From Prosopocoilus inquinatus (lineage: Eukaryota; Arthropoda; Insecta; Coleoptera; Lucanidae), in assembly GCA_036172665.1 (NCBI GenBank), contig JAYKNF010000042.1, positions 62,001 to 126,000 on the forward strand: a stretch of DNA of 64,000 nucleotides. The letters run 5' to 3'. Below, in pieces: positions 1 to 12,041 of the stretch. How positions within the stretch are numbered: position 1 is the first letter of the stretch; each line of letters begins with the position of its first letter. The notes beneath the pieces were generated by a model. It was not told the origin of the DNA and did no database searches. It saw only the letters and a list, made by a program, of their open reading frames with translations. A program made the position numbers and the translations under genes.

Positions 1-93
1 TCATGTTATTTGGCGTTTGGATGGACTCCAGTAACTCTGATGTGAGATACAAAGTTTTTGGACGCAGCAGAACCTGGAAATAGTTTTAAACGA

Positions 94-115
94 AACAACA
101 CGCATTAGCGTTGTT
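94..115 (+). other. Conserved dyad of the monomer (hairpin-capable)
   Basis: AACAAC at 94-99 and GTTGTT at 110-115 are perfect inverted repeats. In monomers with CGCATTAGCG, as here, CGC (101-103) also pairs with GCG (108-110) around an ATTA loop. This gives eight base pairs with a two-base bulge. Monomers with CGTATTAGCG or CATATTAGCG keep only the outer arms. The dyad recurs at the same register in almost every monomer. Three monomers (10704, 12787, 32436) lose it through a 3-bp deletion that leaves ATTATTATTCC. Whether a protein binds here, or a cruciform forms, is unknown. Confidence 0.6.
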
Positions 116-130
116 CCTGTGTTGTATCTA

Positions 131-136
131 ATCGAT
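131..136 (+). other. Periodic ClaI/TaqI site ATCGAT
   Basis: ATCGAT occurs at register 131-136 in most monomers, so ClaI digestion should give a 149-bp ladder. The site is lost where the linker reads CTAAACG (before G monomers), CTAAAAG (before D at 15019, 18443, 21718, 25440, 30947, 38689, 40327 and 43455) or CTTAACG. These losses would give dimer and larger bands whose spacing reports the higher-order structure. A second regular site is DraI TTTAAA at register 85-90; it is lost in monomers with TTTTGAACG or TTTGAAACG. Confidence 0.85.
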
Positions 137-1043
137 CCTTACTCATCTATCATGTTATTTGGCGTTTCGATGGACTCCAGTAGCTCTGATGTGAGATACG
201 ACGTTTTCGGACGCATCAGAAGCTGGAAATAGTTTTAAACGAAACAACACGTATTAGCGTTGTTCCTGTGATGTATCTAATCGATCCTTACTCATCTATC
301 ATGTTATTTGACGTTTGGATGGACTCCAGTAACTCTGATGAGAGACACAAAGATTTCGGACGCAGCAGAAGCTGGAAATAGTTTTGAACGAAGCAACACG
401 TATTAGCGTTGTTTCTGTGATGTATCTAATCGATCCTTACTCATCTATCATGTTATTTGACGTTTGGATGGACTCCAGTAACCCTGACGTGAGATACGAA
501 GTTCTCGGACGCAGCAGAAGCTGGAAATAGTTTTAAACGAAACAACACGTATTAGCGTTGTTCCTGTGATGTATCTAATCGATCCTTACTCATCTATCAT
601 GTTATTTGACGTTTGGATGGACTCCAGTAACTCTGATGTGAGATACAAAGTTTTTGGACGCAGCAGAACCTGGAAATAGTTTTAAACGAAACAACACGCA
701 TTAGCGTTGTTCCTGTGATGTATCTAATCGATCCTTACTCATCTATCATGTTATTTGGCGTTTCGATGGACTCCAGTAGCTCTGATGTGAGATACGACGT
801 TTTCGGACGCAGCAGAAGCTGGAAATAGTTTTAAACGAAACAACACGTATTAGCGTTGTTCCTGTGATGTATCTAATCGATCCTTACTCATCTATCATGT
901 TATTTGACGTTTGGATGGACTCCAGTAACTCTGAAGAGAGACACAAAGATTTCGGACGCAGCAGAAGCTGGAAATAGTTTTGAACGAAGCAACACGTATT
1001 AGCGTTATTCCTGTGCTGCATCTAATCGATCCTTACTCATATA

Positions 1044-1189
1044 TCATGTTATTTGGCGTATCGATGGACTCCAGTAGCTCTGATGTGAGATACGTTTTCG
1101 GACGCAGCAGAAGCTGGAAATAGTTTTGAACGAAACAACACGCGTTAGCGTTGTTCCTGTGATGTATCTAATCGATCCTTACTCATCTA
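1044..1189 (+). repeat. 146-bp monomer with private 3-bp deletion
   Basis: This A' monomer reads GATACGTTTTCGG near 1087-1099, where related copies read GATACGACGTTTTCGG. One ACG or CGA has therefore been lost from a short direct repeat, as expected from replication slippage. The otherwise matching A' copies at 3445, 6127, 7170 and 8660 keep the three bases, so the deletion is private and recent. Confidence 0.9.
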
Positions 1190-2381
1190 TCATGTTATTT
1201 GGCGTTTCGATGGACTCCAGTAGCTCTGATGTGAGATACGACGTTTTCGGACGCAGCAGAAGCTGGAAATAGTTTTAAACGAAACAACACGTATTAGCGT
1301 TGTTCCTGTGATGTATCTAATCGATCCTTACTCATCTATCATGTTATTTGACGTTTGGATGGACTCCAGTAACTCTGATGAGAGACACAAAGATTTCGGA
1401 CTCAGCAGAAGCTGGAAATAGTTTTGAACGAAGCAACACGTATTAGCGTTGTTTCTGTGATGTATCTAATCGATCCTTACTCATCTATCATGTTATTTGA
1501 CGTTTGGATGGACTCCAGTAACCCTGACGTGAGATACGAAGTTCTCGGACGCAGCAGAAGCTGGAAATAGTTTTGAACGAAACAACACGTATTAGCGTTG
1601 TTCCTGTGATGTATCTAATCGATCCTTACTCATCTATCATGTTATTTGACGTTTGGATGGACTCCAGTAACTCTGATGAGAGACACAAAGATTTCGGACG
1701 CAGCAGAAACTGGAAATAGTTTTAAACGAAACAACACGCATTAGCGTTGTTCCTGTGATGTATCTAATCGATCCTTACTTATCTATCATGTTATTTGACG
1801 TTTGGATGGACTCCAGTAACCCTGACGTGAGATACGAAGTTCTCGGACGCAGCAGAAGCTGGAAATAGTTTTAAACGAAACAACACGTATTAGCGTTGTT
1901 CCTGTGATGTATCTAATCGATCCTTACTCATCTATCATGTTATTTGACGTTTGGATGGACTCCAGTAACTCTGATCTGAGATACAAAGTTTTTGGACGCA
2001 GCAGAACCTGGAAATAGTTTTAAACGAAACAACACGCATTAACGTTGTTCCTGTGATGTATCTAATCGATCCTTACTCATCCATCATGTTATTTGGCGTT
2101 TCGATGGACTCCAGTAACTTAGATGTGAGATACGAAGTTCTCGGACGCAGCTGAAGCTAGAAATAGTTTTAAACGAAACAACACGCATTAGCGTTGTTCC
2201 TGTGATGTATCTAATCGATCCTTACTCATCTATCATGTTATTTGGCGTTTCGATGGACTCCAGTAACCCTGACGTGAGATACGAAGTACTCGGACGCAGC
2301 AGAACCTGGAAATAGTTTTAAACGAAACAACACGCATTAGCGTTGTTCCTGTGATGTATCTAATCGATCCTTACTCATCTA

Positions 2382-2550
2382 TCATGTTATTTGGCGTTTC
2401 GATGGACTCCAGTAACTTAGATGTGAGATACGAAGTTCTCGGACGCAGCTGAAGCTAGAAGGACGCAGCTGAAGCTAGAAATAGTTTTAAATGAAACAAC
2501 ACGTATTAGCGTTGTTCCTGTGCTGTATCTAATCGATCCTTACTCATCTA
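2382..2550 (+). repeat. 169-bp monomer with a 20-bp internal tandem duplication
   Basis: Bases 2441-2460 (beginning GGACGCAGCTG) are repeated exactly at 2461-2480 inside an F-type monomer, extending it from 149 to 169 bp. This is the only duplication shorter than a monomer in the window and the largest insertion. No other copy carries it. The neighbouring F-like monomer at 2084 has the same AACTTAGATG variant without the duplication, so it arose after the block spread. Confidence 0.95.
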
Positions 2551-3593
2551 TCATGTTATTTGACGTTTAGATGGACTCCAGTAACCCTGACGTGAGATAC
2601 GAAGTTCTCGGACGCAGCAGAAGCTGGAAAGAGTTTTAAACGAAACAACACATATTAGCGTTGTTCCTGTGATGTATCTAATCGATCCTTACTCATCTAT
2701 CATGTTATTTGACGTTTGGATGGACTCCAGTAACTCTGATGTGAGATACAAAGTTTTTGGACGCAGCAGAAGCTGGAAATAGTTTTGAACTAAACAACAC
2801 GTATTAGCGCTGTTCCTGTGATGTATCTAATCGATCCTTACTTAGCTACTATGTTATTTGACGTTTCGATGGACTCCAGTAACTTTGATGTGAGATACGA
2901 AGTTCTCGGACGCAGCAGAAGCTGGAAATAGTTTTAAATGAAATAACACGTATTAGCGTTGTTCCTGTGATGTATCTAAACGATCCTTACTTATCTAACA
3001 TGTTATTTGACGTTTGGATGGACTCCAGTAAGTCTGATGTGAGATACAAAGTTTTTGGACGCAGCAGGAGCTGGAAATAGTTTTAAACGAAACAACACGC
3101 ATTAGCGTTGTTCCTGTGATGTATCTAATCGATCCTTACTTAGCTACTATGTTATTTGACGTTTCGATGGACTCCAGTAACTCTAATGTGAGATACGAAA
3201 TTTTCGCACGCAGCAGAAGCTGGAAATAGTTTTAAACGAAACAACACGCATTAGCGTTGTTCCTGTGATGTATCTAATCGATCCTTATTCATCTATCATG
3301 TTATTTGGCGTTTGGATGGACTCCAGTAACTCTGATGTGAGATACAAAGTTTTTGGACGCAGCAGGAGCTGGAAATAGTTTTAAACGAAACAACACGTAT
3401 TAGCGTTATTCCTGTGCTGCATCTAATCGATCCTTACTCATATATCATGTTATTTGGCGTATCGATGGACTCCAGTAGCTCTGATGTGAGATACGACGTT
3501 TTCGGACGCAGCAGAAGCTGGAAATAGTTTTAAACGAAACAACACGTATTAGCGTTGTTCCTGTGATGTATCTAATCGATCCTTACTCATCTA

Positions 3594-5977
3594 TCATGTT
3601 ATTTGACGTTTGGATGGACTCCAGTAACTCTGATGAGAGACACAAAGATTTCGGACGCAGCAGAAGCTGGAAATAGTTTTGAACGAAGCAACACGTATTA
3701 GCGTTGTTTCTGTGATGTATCTAATCGATCCTTACTCATCTATCATGTTATTTGACGTTTGGATGGACTCCAGTAACCCTGACGTGAGATACGAAGTTCT
3801 CGGACGCAGCAGAAGCTGGAAATAGTTTTAAACGAAACAACACGTATTAGCGTTGTTCCTGTGATGTATCTAATCGATCCTTACTCATCTATCATGTTAT
3901 TTGACGTTTGGATGGACTCCAGTAACTCTGATGTGAGATACAAAGTTCTTGGACGCAGCAGAACCTGGAAATAGTTTTAAACGAAACAACACGCATTAGC
4001 GTTGTTCCTGTGATGTATCTAATCGATCCTTACTCATCTATCATGTTATATGGCGTTTCGATGGACTCCAGTAGCTCTGATGTGAGATACGACGTTTTCG
4101 GACGCAGCAGAAGCTGGAAATAGTTTTAAACGAAACAACACGTATTAGCGTTGTTCCTGTGATGTATCTAATCGATCCTTACTCATCTATCATGTTATTT
4201 GACGTTTGGATGGACTCCAGTAACTCTGATGAGAGACACAAAGATTTCGGACGCAGCAGAAGCTGGAAATAGTTTTAAACGAAACAACACGTATTAGCGT
4301 TGTTTCTGTGATGTATCTAATCGATCCTTACTCATCTATCATGTTATTTGACGTTTGGATGGAATCCAGTAACCCTGACGTGAGATACGAAGTTCTCGGA
4401 CGCAGCAGAAGCTGGAAATAGTTTTAAACGAAACAACACGTATTAGCGTTGTTCCTGTGATGTATCTAATCGATCCTAACTCATCTATCATGTTATTTGA
4501 CGTTTGGATGGACTCCAGTAACTCTGATGTGAGATACAAAGTTTTTGGACGCAGCAGAACCTGGAAATAGTTTTAAACGAAACAACACGCATTAGCGTTG
4601 TTCCTGTGATGTATCTAATCGATCCTTACTCATCTATCATGTTATTTGGCGTTTCGATGGACTCCAGTAGCTCTGATGTGAGATACGACGTTTTCGGACG
4701 CAGCAGAAGCTGGAAATAGTTTTAAACGAAACAACACGTATTAGCGTTGTTCCTGTGATGTATCTAATCGATCCTTACTCATCTATCATGTTATTTGACG
4801 TTTGGATGGACTCCAGTAACTCTGATGAGAGACACAAAGATTTCGGACGCAGCAGAAGCTGGAAATAGTTTTGAACGAAGCAACACGTATTAACGTTGTT
4901 TCTGTGATGTATCTAATCGATCCTTACACATCTATCATGTTATTTGACGTTTGGATGGACTCCAGTAACCCTGACGTGAGATACGAAGTTCTCGGACGCA
5001 GCAGAAGCTGGAAATAGTTTTAAACGAAACAACACGTATTAGCGTTGTTCCTGTGATGTATCTAATCGATCCTTACTCATCTATCATGTTATTTGACGTT
5101 TGGATGGACTCCAGTAACTCTGATGTGAGATACAAAGTTCTTGGACGCAGCAGAACCTGGAAATAGTTTTAAACGAAACAACACGCATTAGCGTTGTTCC
5201 TGTGATGTATCTAATCGATCCTTACTCATCTATCATGTTATTTGGCGTTTCGATGGACTCCAGTAGCTCTGATGTGAGATACGACGTTTTCGGACGCAGC
5301 AGAAGCTGGAAATAGTTTTAAACGAAACAACACGTATTAGCATTGTTCCTGTGATGTATCTAATCGATCCTTACTCATCTATCATGTTATTTGACGTTTG
5401 GATGGACTCCAGTAACTCTGATGAGAGACACAAAGATTTCGGACGCAGCAGAAGCTGGAAATAGTTTTGAACGAAGCAACACGTATTAGCGTTGTTTCTG
5501 TGATGTATCTAATCGATCCTTACTCATCTATCATGTTATTTGACGTTTGGATGGAATCCAGTAACCCTGACGTGAGATACGAAGTTCTCGGACGCAGCAG
5601 AAGCTGGAAATAGTTTTAAACGAAACAACACGTATTAGCGTTGTTCCTGTGATGTATCTAATCGATCCTAACTCATCTATCATGTTATTTGACGTTTGGA
5701 TGGACTCCAGTAACTCTGATGTGAGATACAAAGTTTTTGGACGCAGCAGAACCTGGAAATAGTTTTAATCGAAACAACACGCATTAGCGTTGTTCCTGTG
5801 ATGTATCTAATCGATCCTTACTCATCTATCATGTTATTTGGCGTTTCGATGGACTCCAGTAGCTCTGATGTGAGATACGACGTTTTCGGACGCAGCAGAA
5901 GCTGGAAATAGTTTTAAACGAAACAACACGTATTAGCGTTGTTCCTGTGATGTATCTAATCGATCCTTACTCATCTG
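3594..5977. repeat. 8-mer higher-order repeat, 1192 bp, two tandem copies
   Basis: The copies are 3594-4785 and 4786-5977. The order in each is B-C-D-A-B-C-D-A. The two halves of an 8-mer are told apart by private marks that repeat every 1192 bp: AAAGTTCTTGG in the D at 3892 and 5084, GGAATCC instead of GGACTCC in the C at 4339 and 5531, and CCTAACTC in the linkers near 4475 and 5667. The 8-mer is thus a doubled 4-mer. Scattered single-base differences, such as TTATATGG near 4046, separate the copies. Confidence 0.9.
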
Positions 5978-6722
5978 TCATGTTATTTGACGTTTGGATG
6001 GACTCCAGTAACTCTGAAGAGAGACACAAAGATTTCGGACGCAGCAGAAGCTGGAAATAGTTTTGAACGAAGCAACACGTATTAGCGTTATTCCTGTGCT
6101 GCATCTAATCGATCCTTACTCATATATCATGTTATTTGGCGTATCGATGGACTCCAGTAGCTCTGATGTGAGATACGACGTTTTCGGACGCAGCAGAAGC
6201 TGGAAATAGTTTTGAACGAAACAACACGCGTTAGCGTTGTTCCTGTGATGTATCTAATCGATCCTTACTCATCTATCATGTTATTTGGCGTTTCGATGGA
6301 CTCCAGTAGCTCTGATGTGAGATACGACGTTTTCGGACGCAGCAGAAGCTGGAAATAGTTTTAAACGAAACAACACGTATTAGCGTTGTTCCTGTGATGT
6401 ATCTAATCGATCCTTACTCATCTATCATGTTATTTGACGTTTGGATGGACTCCAGTAACTCTGATGAGAGACACAAAGATTTCGGACGCAACAGAAGCTG
6501 GAAATAGTTTTGAACGAAGCAACACGTATTAGCGTTGTTTCTGTGATGTATCTAATCGATCCTTACTCATCTATCATGTTATTTGACGTTTGGATGGACT
6601 CCAGTAACCCTGACGTGAGATGCGAAGTTCTCGGACGCAGCAGAAGCTGGAAATAGTTTTAAACGAAACAACACGTATTAGCGTTGTTCCTGTGATGTAT
6701 CTAATCGATCCTTACTCATCTA
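5680..6722. repeat. Seven-monomer block duplicated from 597-1636
   Basis: The order D-A-B(GAAGAGAG)-A'-A-B-C is the same at 597-1636 and 5680-6722, including the rare CACGCGTTAGCG linker before the second A. The left copy is 3 bp shorter because of its private deletion near 1093. The C at 6574 has GATGCGAAG in place of GATACGAAG. The copies lie 34 monomers apart with the 8-mer tandem between them, which fits expansion inside an older arrangement. Confidence 0.8.
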
Positions 6723-8510
6723 TCATGTTATTTGACGTTTGGATGGACTCCAGTAACTCTGATGTGAGATACAAAGTTTTTGGACGCAGCAGAACCTGGA
6801 AATAGTTTTAAACGAAACAACACGCATTAGCGTTGTTCCTGTGATGTATCTAATCGATCCTTACTCATCTATCATGTTATTTGGCGTTTCGATGGACTCC
6901 AGTAGCTCTAATGTGAGATACGACGTTTTCGGACGCAGCAGAAGCTGGAAATAGTTTTAAACGAAACAACACGTATTAGCGTTGTTCCTGTGATGTATCT
7001 AATCGATCCTTACTCATCTATCATGTTATTTGACGTTTGGATGGACTCCAGTAACTCTGAAGAGAGACACAAAGATTTCGGACGCAGCAGAAGCTGGAAA
7101 TAGTTTTGAACGAAGCAACACGTATTAGCGTTATTCCTGTGCTGCATATAATCGATCCTTACTCATATATCATGTTATTTGGCGTATCGATGGACTCCAG
7201 TAGCTCTGATGTTAGATACGACGTTTTCGGACGCAGCAGAAGCTGGAAATAGTTTTGAACGAAACAACACGTATTAGCGTTGTTCCTGTGATGTATCTAA
7301 TCGATCCTTACTCATATATCATGTTATTTGACGTTTGGATGGACTCCAGTAACTCTGATGAGAGACACAAAGATTTCGGACGCAGCAGAAACTGGAAATA
7401 GTTTTAAACGAAACAACACGCATTAGCGTTGTTCCTGTGATGTATCTAATCGATCCTTACTTATCTATCATGTTATTTGACGTTTGGATGGACTCCAGTA
7501 ACCCTGACGTGAGATACGAAGTTCTCGGACGCAGCAGAACCTGGAAATAGTTTTAAACGAAACAACACGCATTAGCGTTGTTCCTGTGATGTATCTAATC
7601 GATCCTTACTCATCTATCATGTTTTTTGACGTTTCGATGGACCCCAGTAATTCTAATGTGAGAAACGAAATTTTCGGACGCAGCAGAAGCTGGAAATAGT
7701 TTTAAACGAAACAACACGCATTAGCGTTGTTCCTGTGATGTATCTAATCGATCCTTACTTATCTATCATGTTATTTGACGTTTGGATGGACTCCAGTAAC
7801 TCTAATGTGAGATACGAAATTTTCGGACGCAGCAGAAGCTGGAAATAGTTTTAAACGAAACAACACGCATTAGCGTTGTTCCTGTGATGTATCTAATCGA
7901 TCCTTACTCATCTATCATGTTATTTGGCGTTTCGATGGACTTCAGTAACTTAGATGTGAGATACGAAGTTCTCGGACGCAGCTGAAGCTAGAAATAGTTT
8001 TAAACGAAACAACACGCATTAGCGTTGTTCCTGTGATGTATCTAATCGATCCTTACTCATCTATCATGTTATTTGGCGTTTCGATGGACTCCAGTAGCTC
8101 TGATGTGAGATACGACGTTTTCTGAGGCAGCAGAAGCTGGAAATAGTTTTAAACGAAACAACACGCATTAGCGTTGTTCCTGTGATGTATCTAATCGATC
8201 CTTACTCATCTATCATGTTATTTGACGTTTCGATGGACTCCAGTAACTCTAATGTGAGATACGAAATTTTCGGACGCAGCAGAAGCTGGAAATAGTTTTA
8301 AACGAAACAACACGCATTAGCGTTGTTCCTGTGATGTATCTAATCGATCCTTACTTATCTATCATGTTATTTGACGTTTGGATGGACTCCAGTAACCCTG
8401 ACGTGAGATACGAAGTTCTCGGACGCAGCAGAAGCTGGAAATAGTTTTAAACGAAACAACACGTATTAGCGTTGTTCCTGTGATGTATCTAATCGATCCT
8501 TACTCATCTA

Positions 8511-9106
8511 TCATGTTATTTGACGTTTGGATGGACTCCAGTAACTCTGAAGAGAGACACAAAGATTTCGGACGCAGCAGAAGCTGGAAATAGTTTTGAA
8601 CGAAGCAACACGTATTAGCGTTATTCCTGTGCTGCATCTAATCGATCCTTACTCATATATCATGTTATTTGGCGTATCGATGGACTCCAGTAGCTCTGAT
8701 GTGAGATACGACGTTTTCGGACGCAGCAGAAGCTGGAAATAGTTTTGAACGAAACAACACCTATTAGCGTTGTTCCTGTGATGTATCTAATCGATCCTTA
8801 CTCATCTATCATGTTATTTGACGTTTGGATGGACTCCAGTAACTCTGATGAGAGACACAAAGATTTCGGACGCAGCAGAAACTGGAAATAGTTTTAAACG
8901 AAACAACACGCATTAGCGTTGTTCCTGTGATGTATCTAATCGATCCTTACTTATCTATCATGTTATTTGACGTTTGGATGGACTCCAGTAACCCTGACGT
9001 GAGATACGAAGTTCTCGGACGCAGCAGAAGCTGGAAATAGTTTTAAACGAAACAACACGTATTAGCGTTGTTCCTGTGATGTATCTAATCGATCCTTACT
9101 CATCTA
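8511..9106. repeat. 4-mer block repeated from 7021-7616
   Basis: B(GAAGAGAG)-A'-B(GAAACTGG)-C occurs at 7021-7616 and again at 8511-9106, ten monomers apart. Between the copies lie E', E, F, J, E and C monomers that foreshadow the central domain. The first J monomer of the window (8064, TTTTCTGAGGC) lies here and has no linker deletion. Confidence 0.75.
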
Positions 9107-9213
9107 TCATGTTATTTGACGTTTGGATGGACTCCAGTAACTCTGATCTGAGATACAAAGTTTTTGGACGCAGCAGAACCTGGAAATAGTTTTAAACGAT
9201 CCTTACTCATCTA
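9107..9213 (+). repeat. 107-bp monomer with 42-bp deletion at domain boundary
   Basis: The monomer runs normally to TTTTAAACG and then joins directly to ATCCTTACTC at 9198/9199. Bases corresponding to register 93-134 are missing. The join shares at least CG with both parents, and up to six bases (TAAACG) if the right parent had the CTAAACG linker. It is the largest deletion in the window. The order to its left is the B-C-D series of the left domain, and to its right starts the H-G'-A series of the central domain. Confidence 0.92.
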
Positions 9214-12041
9214 TCATGTTATTTGACGTTTGGACGGACTCCAGTAACTCTGATGAGAGATACAAAGTTCTCGGACGCAGTAGAAGCTGGAAATAGTTTT
9301 GAACGAAACAACACGTATTAGCGTTGGTCCTGTGATGTATCTAAACGATCCTTACTTATCTAACATGTTATTTGACGTTTGGATGGGCTCCAGTAAGTCT
9401 GATGTGAGATACAAAGTTTTTGGACGCAGCAGAAGCTGGAAATAGTTTTAAAAGAAACAACACGTATTAGCGTTGTTCCTGTGCTGTATCTAATCGATCC
9501 TTACTCATATATCATGTTATTTGGCGTTTCGATGGACTCCAGTAGCTCTGATGTGAGATACGACGTTTTCGGACGCAGCAGAAGCTGGAAATAGTTTTAA
9601 ACGAAACAACACGCATTAGCGTTGTTCCTGTGATGTATCTAATCGATCCTTACTCATCTATCATGTTATTTGACGTTTCGATGGACTCCAGTAACTTTAA
9701 TGTGAGAAACGAAATTTTCGGACGCAGCAGAAGCTGGAAATAGTTTTAAACGAAACAACACGCATTGGCGTTGTTCCTGTGATGTATCTAATCGATCCTT
9801 ACTCATCTATCATGTTATTTGACGTTTGGATGGACTCCAGTAACCCTGACGTGAGATACGAAGTTCTCGGACGCAGCAGAACCTGGAAATAGTTTTAAAC
9901 GAAACAACACGCATTAGCGTTGTTCCTGTGATGTATCTAATCGATCCTTACTCATCTATCATGTTATTTGGCGTTTCGATGGACTCCAGTAACTTTGATG
10001 TGAGATACGAATTTCTCGGACGCAGCTGAAGCTGGAAATAGTTTTAAATGAAACAACACGTATTAGCGTTGTTCCTGTGATGTATCTAAACGATCCTTAC
10101 TTATCTAACATGTTATTTGACGTTTGGATGGATTCCAGTAAGTATGATGTGAGATACAAAGTTTTTGGACGCAGCAGGAGCTGGAAATAGTTTTAAACGA
10201 AACAACACGTATTAGCGTTGTTCCTGTGCTGTATCTAATCGATCCTTACTCATATATCATGTTATTTGGCGTTTCGATGGACTCCAGTAGCTCTGATGTG
10301 AGATACGACGTTTTCGGACGCAGCAGAAGCTGGAAATAGTTTTAACCGAAACAACACGTATTAGCGTTGTTCCTGTGATGTATCTAATCGATCCTTACTC
10401 ATCTGTCATGTTATTTGACGTTTGGATGGACTCCAGTAACCCTGACGTGAGTTACGAAGTTCTCGGACGCAGCAGAACCTGGAAATAGTTTTAAACGAAA
10501 CAACACGCATTAGCGTTGTTCCTGTGATGTATCTAATCGATCCTTACTCATCTATTATGTTATTTGACGTTTCGATGGACTCCAGTAACTCTAATGTGAG
10601 AAACGAAATTTTCGGACGCAGCAGAAGCTGGAAATAGTTTTAAACGAAACAACACGCATTAGCGTTGTTCCTGTGATGTATCTAATCGATCCTTACTTAT
10701 CTATCATGTTATTTGACGTTTGGATGGACTCCAGTAACCCTGACGTGAGATACGAAGTTCTCGGACGCAGCAGAAGCTGGAAATAGTTTTAAACGAAACA
10801 ACACGCATTATTATTCCTGTGATGTATCTAATCGATCCTTACTCATCTATCATGTTATTTGACGTTTCGATGGACTCCAGTAACTCTAATGTGAGATACG
10901 AAATTTTCGGACGCATTAGAAGCTGGAAATAGTTTTAAATGAAACAACACGCATTAGCGTTGTTCCTGTGATGTATCTAATCGATCCTTACTTATCTATC
11001 ATGTTATTTGACGATTGGATGGACTCCAGTAACCCTGACGTGAGATACGAAGTTCTCGGACGCAGCAGAAGCTGGAAATAGTTTTAAACGAAACAACACG
11101 CATTAGCGTTGTTCCTGTGATGTATCTAATCGATCCTTACTCATCTATCATGTTATTTGACGTTTCGATGGACTCCAGTAACTCTAATGTGAGATACGAA
11201 ATTTTCGGACGCAGCAGAAGCTGAAAATAGTTTTAAACGAAACAACACGCATTAGCGTTGTTCCTGTGATGTATCTAATCGATCCTTACTTATCTATCAT
11301 GTTATTTGACGTTTGGATGGGCTCCAGTAACCCTGACGTGAGATAAGAAGTTCTCGGACGCAGCAGAATCTGGAAATAGTTTTAAACGAAACAACACGCA
11401 TTGGCGTTGTTCCTGTGATGTATCTAATCGATCCTTACTCATCTATCATGTTATTTGACGTTTGGATGGACTCCAGTAACCCTGACGTGAGATACGAAGT
11501 TCTCGGACGCAGCAGAAGCTGGATACAGTTTTAAACGAAACAACACGCATTAGCGTTGTTCCTGTGATGTATCTAATCGATCCTTACTCATCTATCATGT
11601 TATTTGGCGTTTCGATGGACTCCAGTAACTTTGATGTGAGATACGAAGTTCTCGGACGCAGCTGAAGCTAGAAATAGTTTTAAACGAAACAACACGCATT
11701 AGGGTTGTTCCTGTGTAGTATCTAATCGATCCTAACTTATCTATCATGTTATTTGACATTTCGATGGACTCCAGTAGCTCTGATGTGATATACGACGTTT
11801 TCGGACGCAGCAGCAGCTGGAAATAGTTTTAAACGAAACAACACATATTAGCGTTGTTCCTGTGATGTATCTAATCGATCCTTACTTAGCTACTATGTTA
11901 TTTGACGTTTCGATGGACTCCAGTAACTATAATGTGAGATACGAAATTTTCGGACGCAGCAGCAGCTGGAAATAGTTTGAAACGAAACAACACATATTAA
12001 CGTTGTTCCTGTGATGTATCTAATCGATCCTTACTCATCTA
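9214..12041. repeat. 19-mer higher-order repeat (2828 bp)
   Basis: Order: H-G'-A-E'-C-F-G-A-C-E'-C-E-C-E-C'-C-F-I-E. The length is 19 x 149 minus 3, the loss being in the C monomer at 10704 (ATTATTATTCC). Relative to the next unit it has five extra monomers (A-E'-C-F-G, or E'-C-F-G-A) lying between two A copies at 9512 and 10257. Either a 745-bp deletion between A monomers or an insertion therefore converts one unit into the other. The first subtype I monomer (11744) is in this unit. Confidence 0.88.

Larger units (their letters stand above)
1..149 (+). repeat. Reference satellite monomer (register position 1 = base 1)
   Basis: This first copy sets the register used throughout: it starts TCATGTTATT and ends ACTCATCTA. 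Landmarks present in most copies are GGACTCCAGTA at about 23-33, GGACGCAGC at 60-68, GGAAATAGTTTTAAACG at 76-92, a dyad at 94-115, and a ClaI site ATCGAT at 131-136. The copy is type D (AAAGTTTTTGG and AACCTGG) but with an A-like GGCGTTTGG start, and it carries an unusual GTTGTATC instead of GATGTATC at 121-128. The phase is arbitrary because the biological start of a tandem repeat cannot be seen in the sequence. Confidence 0.95.
1..9213. repeat. Left domain: 4-mer based higher-order repeats (D-A-B-C)
   Basis: Subtypes cycle D-A-B-C with a 596-bp period in 1-1043 and 3594-5977 and less regularly elsewhere. Subtype A' (GGCGTATCG) at 1044, 3445, 6127, 7170 and 8660 occurs only in this domain. 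B monomers with GAAGAGAGAC occur at 895, 5978, 7021 and 8511, also only here. Between about 2084 and 3444 the order is disrupted by F, G and E monomers. Subtype I and G' are absent. The domain ends at the 42-bp deletion at 9198/9199, after which subtype order and period change. Confidence 0.85.

Noticed and set aside
52..70. CENP-B box-like sequence around TTCGGACGC
   Set aside because: Only the TTCG half could be aligned; the conserved A and the CGGG part of the box are absent in the consensus, and the opposite strand around AAACGAAAC fails likewise.
2155..2166. AGCTAGAAATAG, which resembles part of a Cas9 guide scaffold
   Set aside because: Only 12 bases match, it is one variant of a degenerate satellite position (AGCTGGAAATAG in most copies), and the rest of the scaffold is absent.
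4339..4539. Identical 66-codon minus-strand open frames here and at 5531-5731
   Set aside because: They are two copies of the same C-D monomer pair in the 8-mer repeat. Identity reflects recent duplication, not coding constraint.
6620..6805. Open frame of 61 codons starting at ATG, with a related one at 51546-51731
   Set aside because: Both come from a GATACG to GATGCG change in a C monomer. The protein would be translated satellite only.
9198..9199. Possible transposon footprint at the 42-bp deletion
   Set aside because: No target-site duplication, terminal repeat or foreign base is present; the join is explained by simple deletion.
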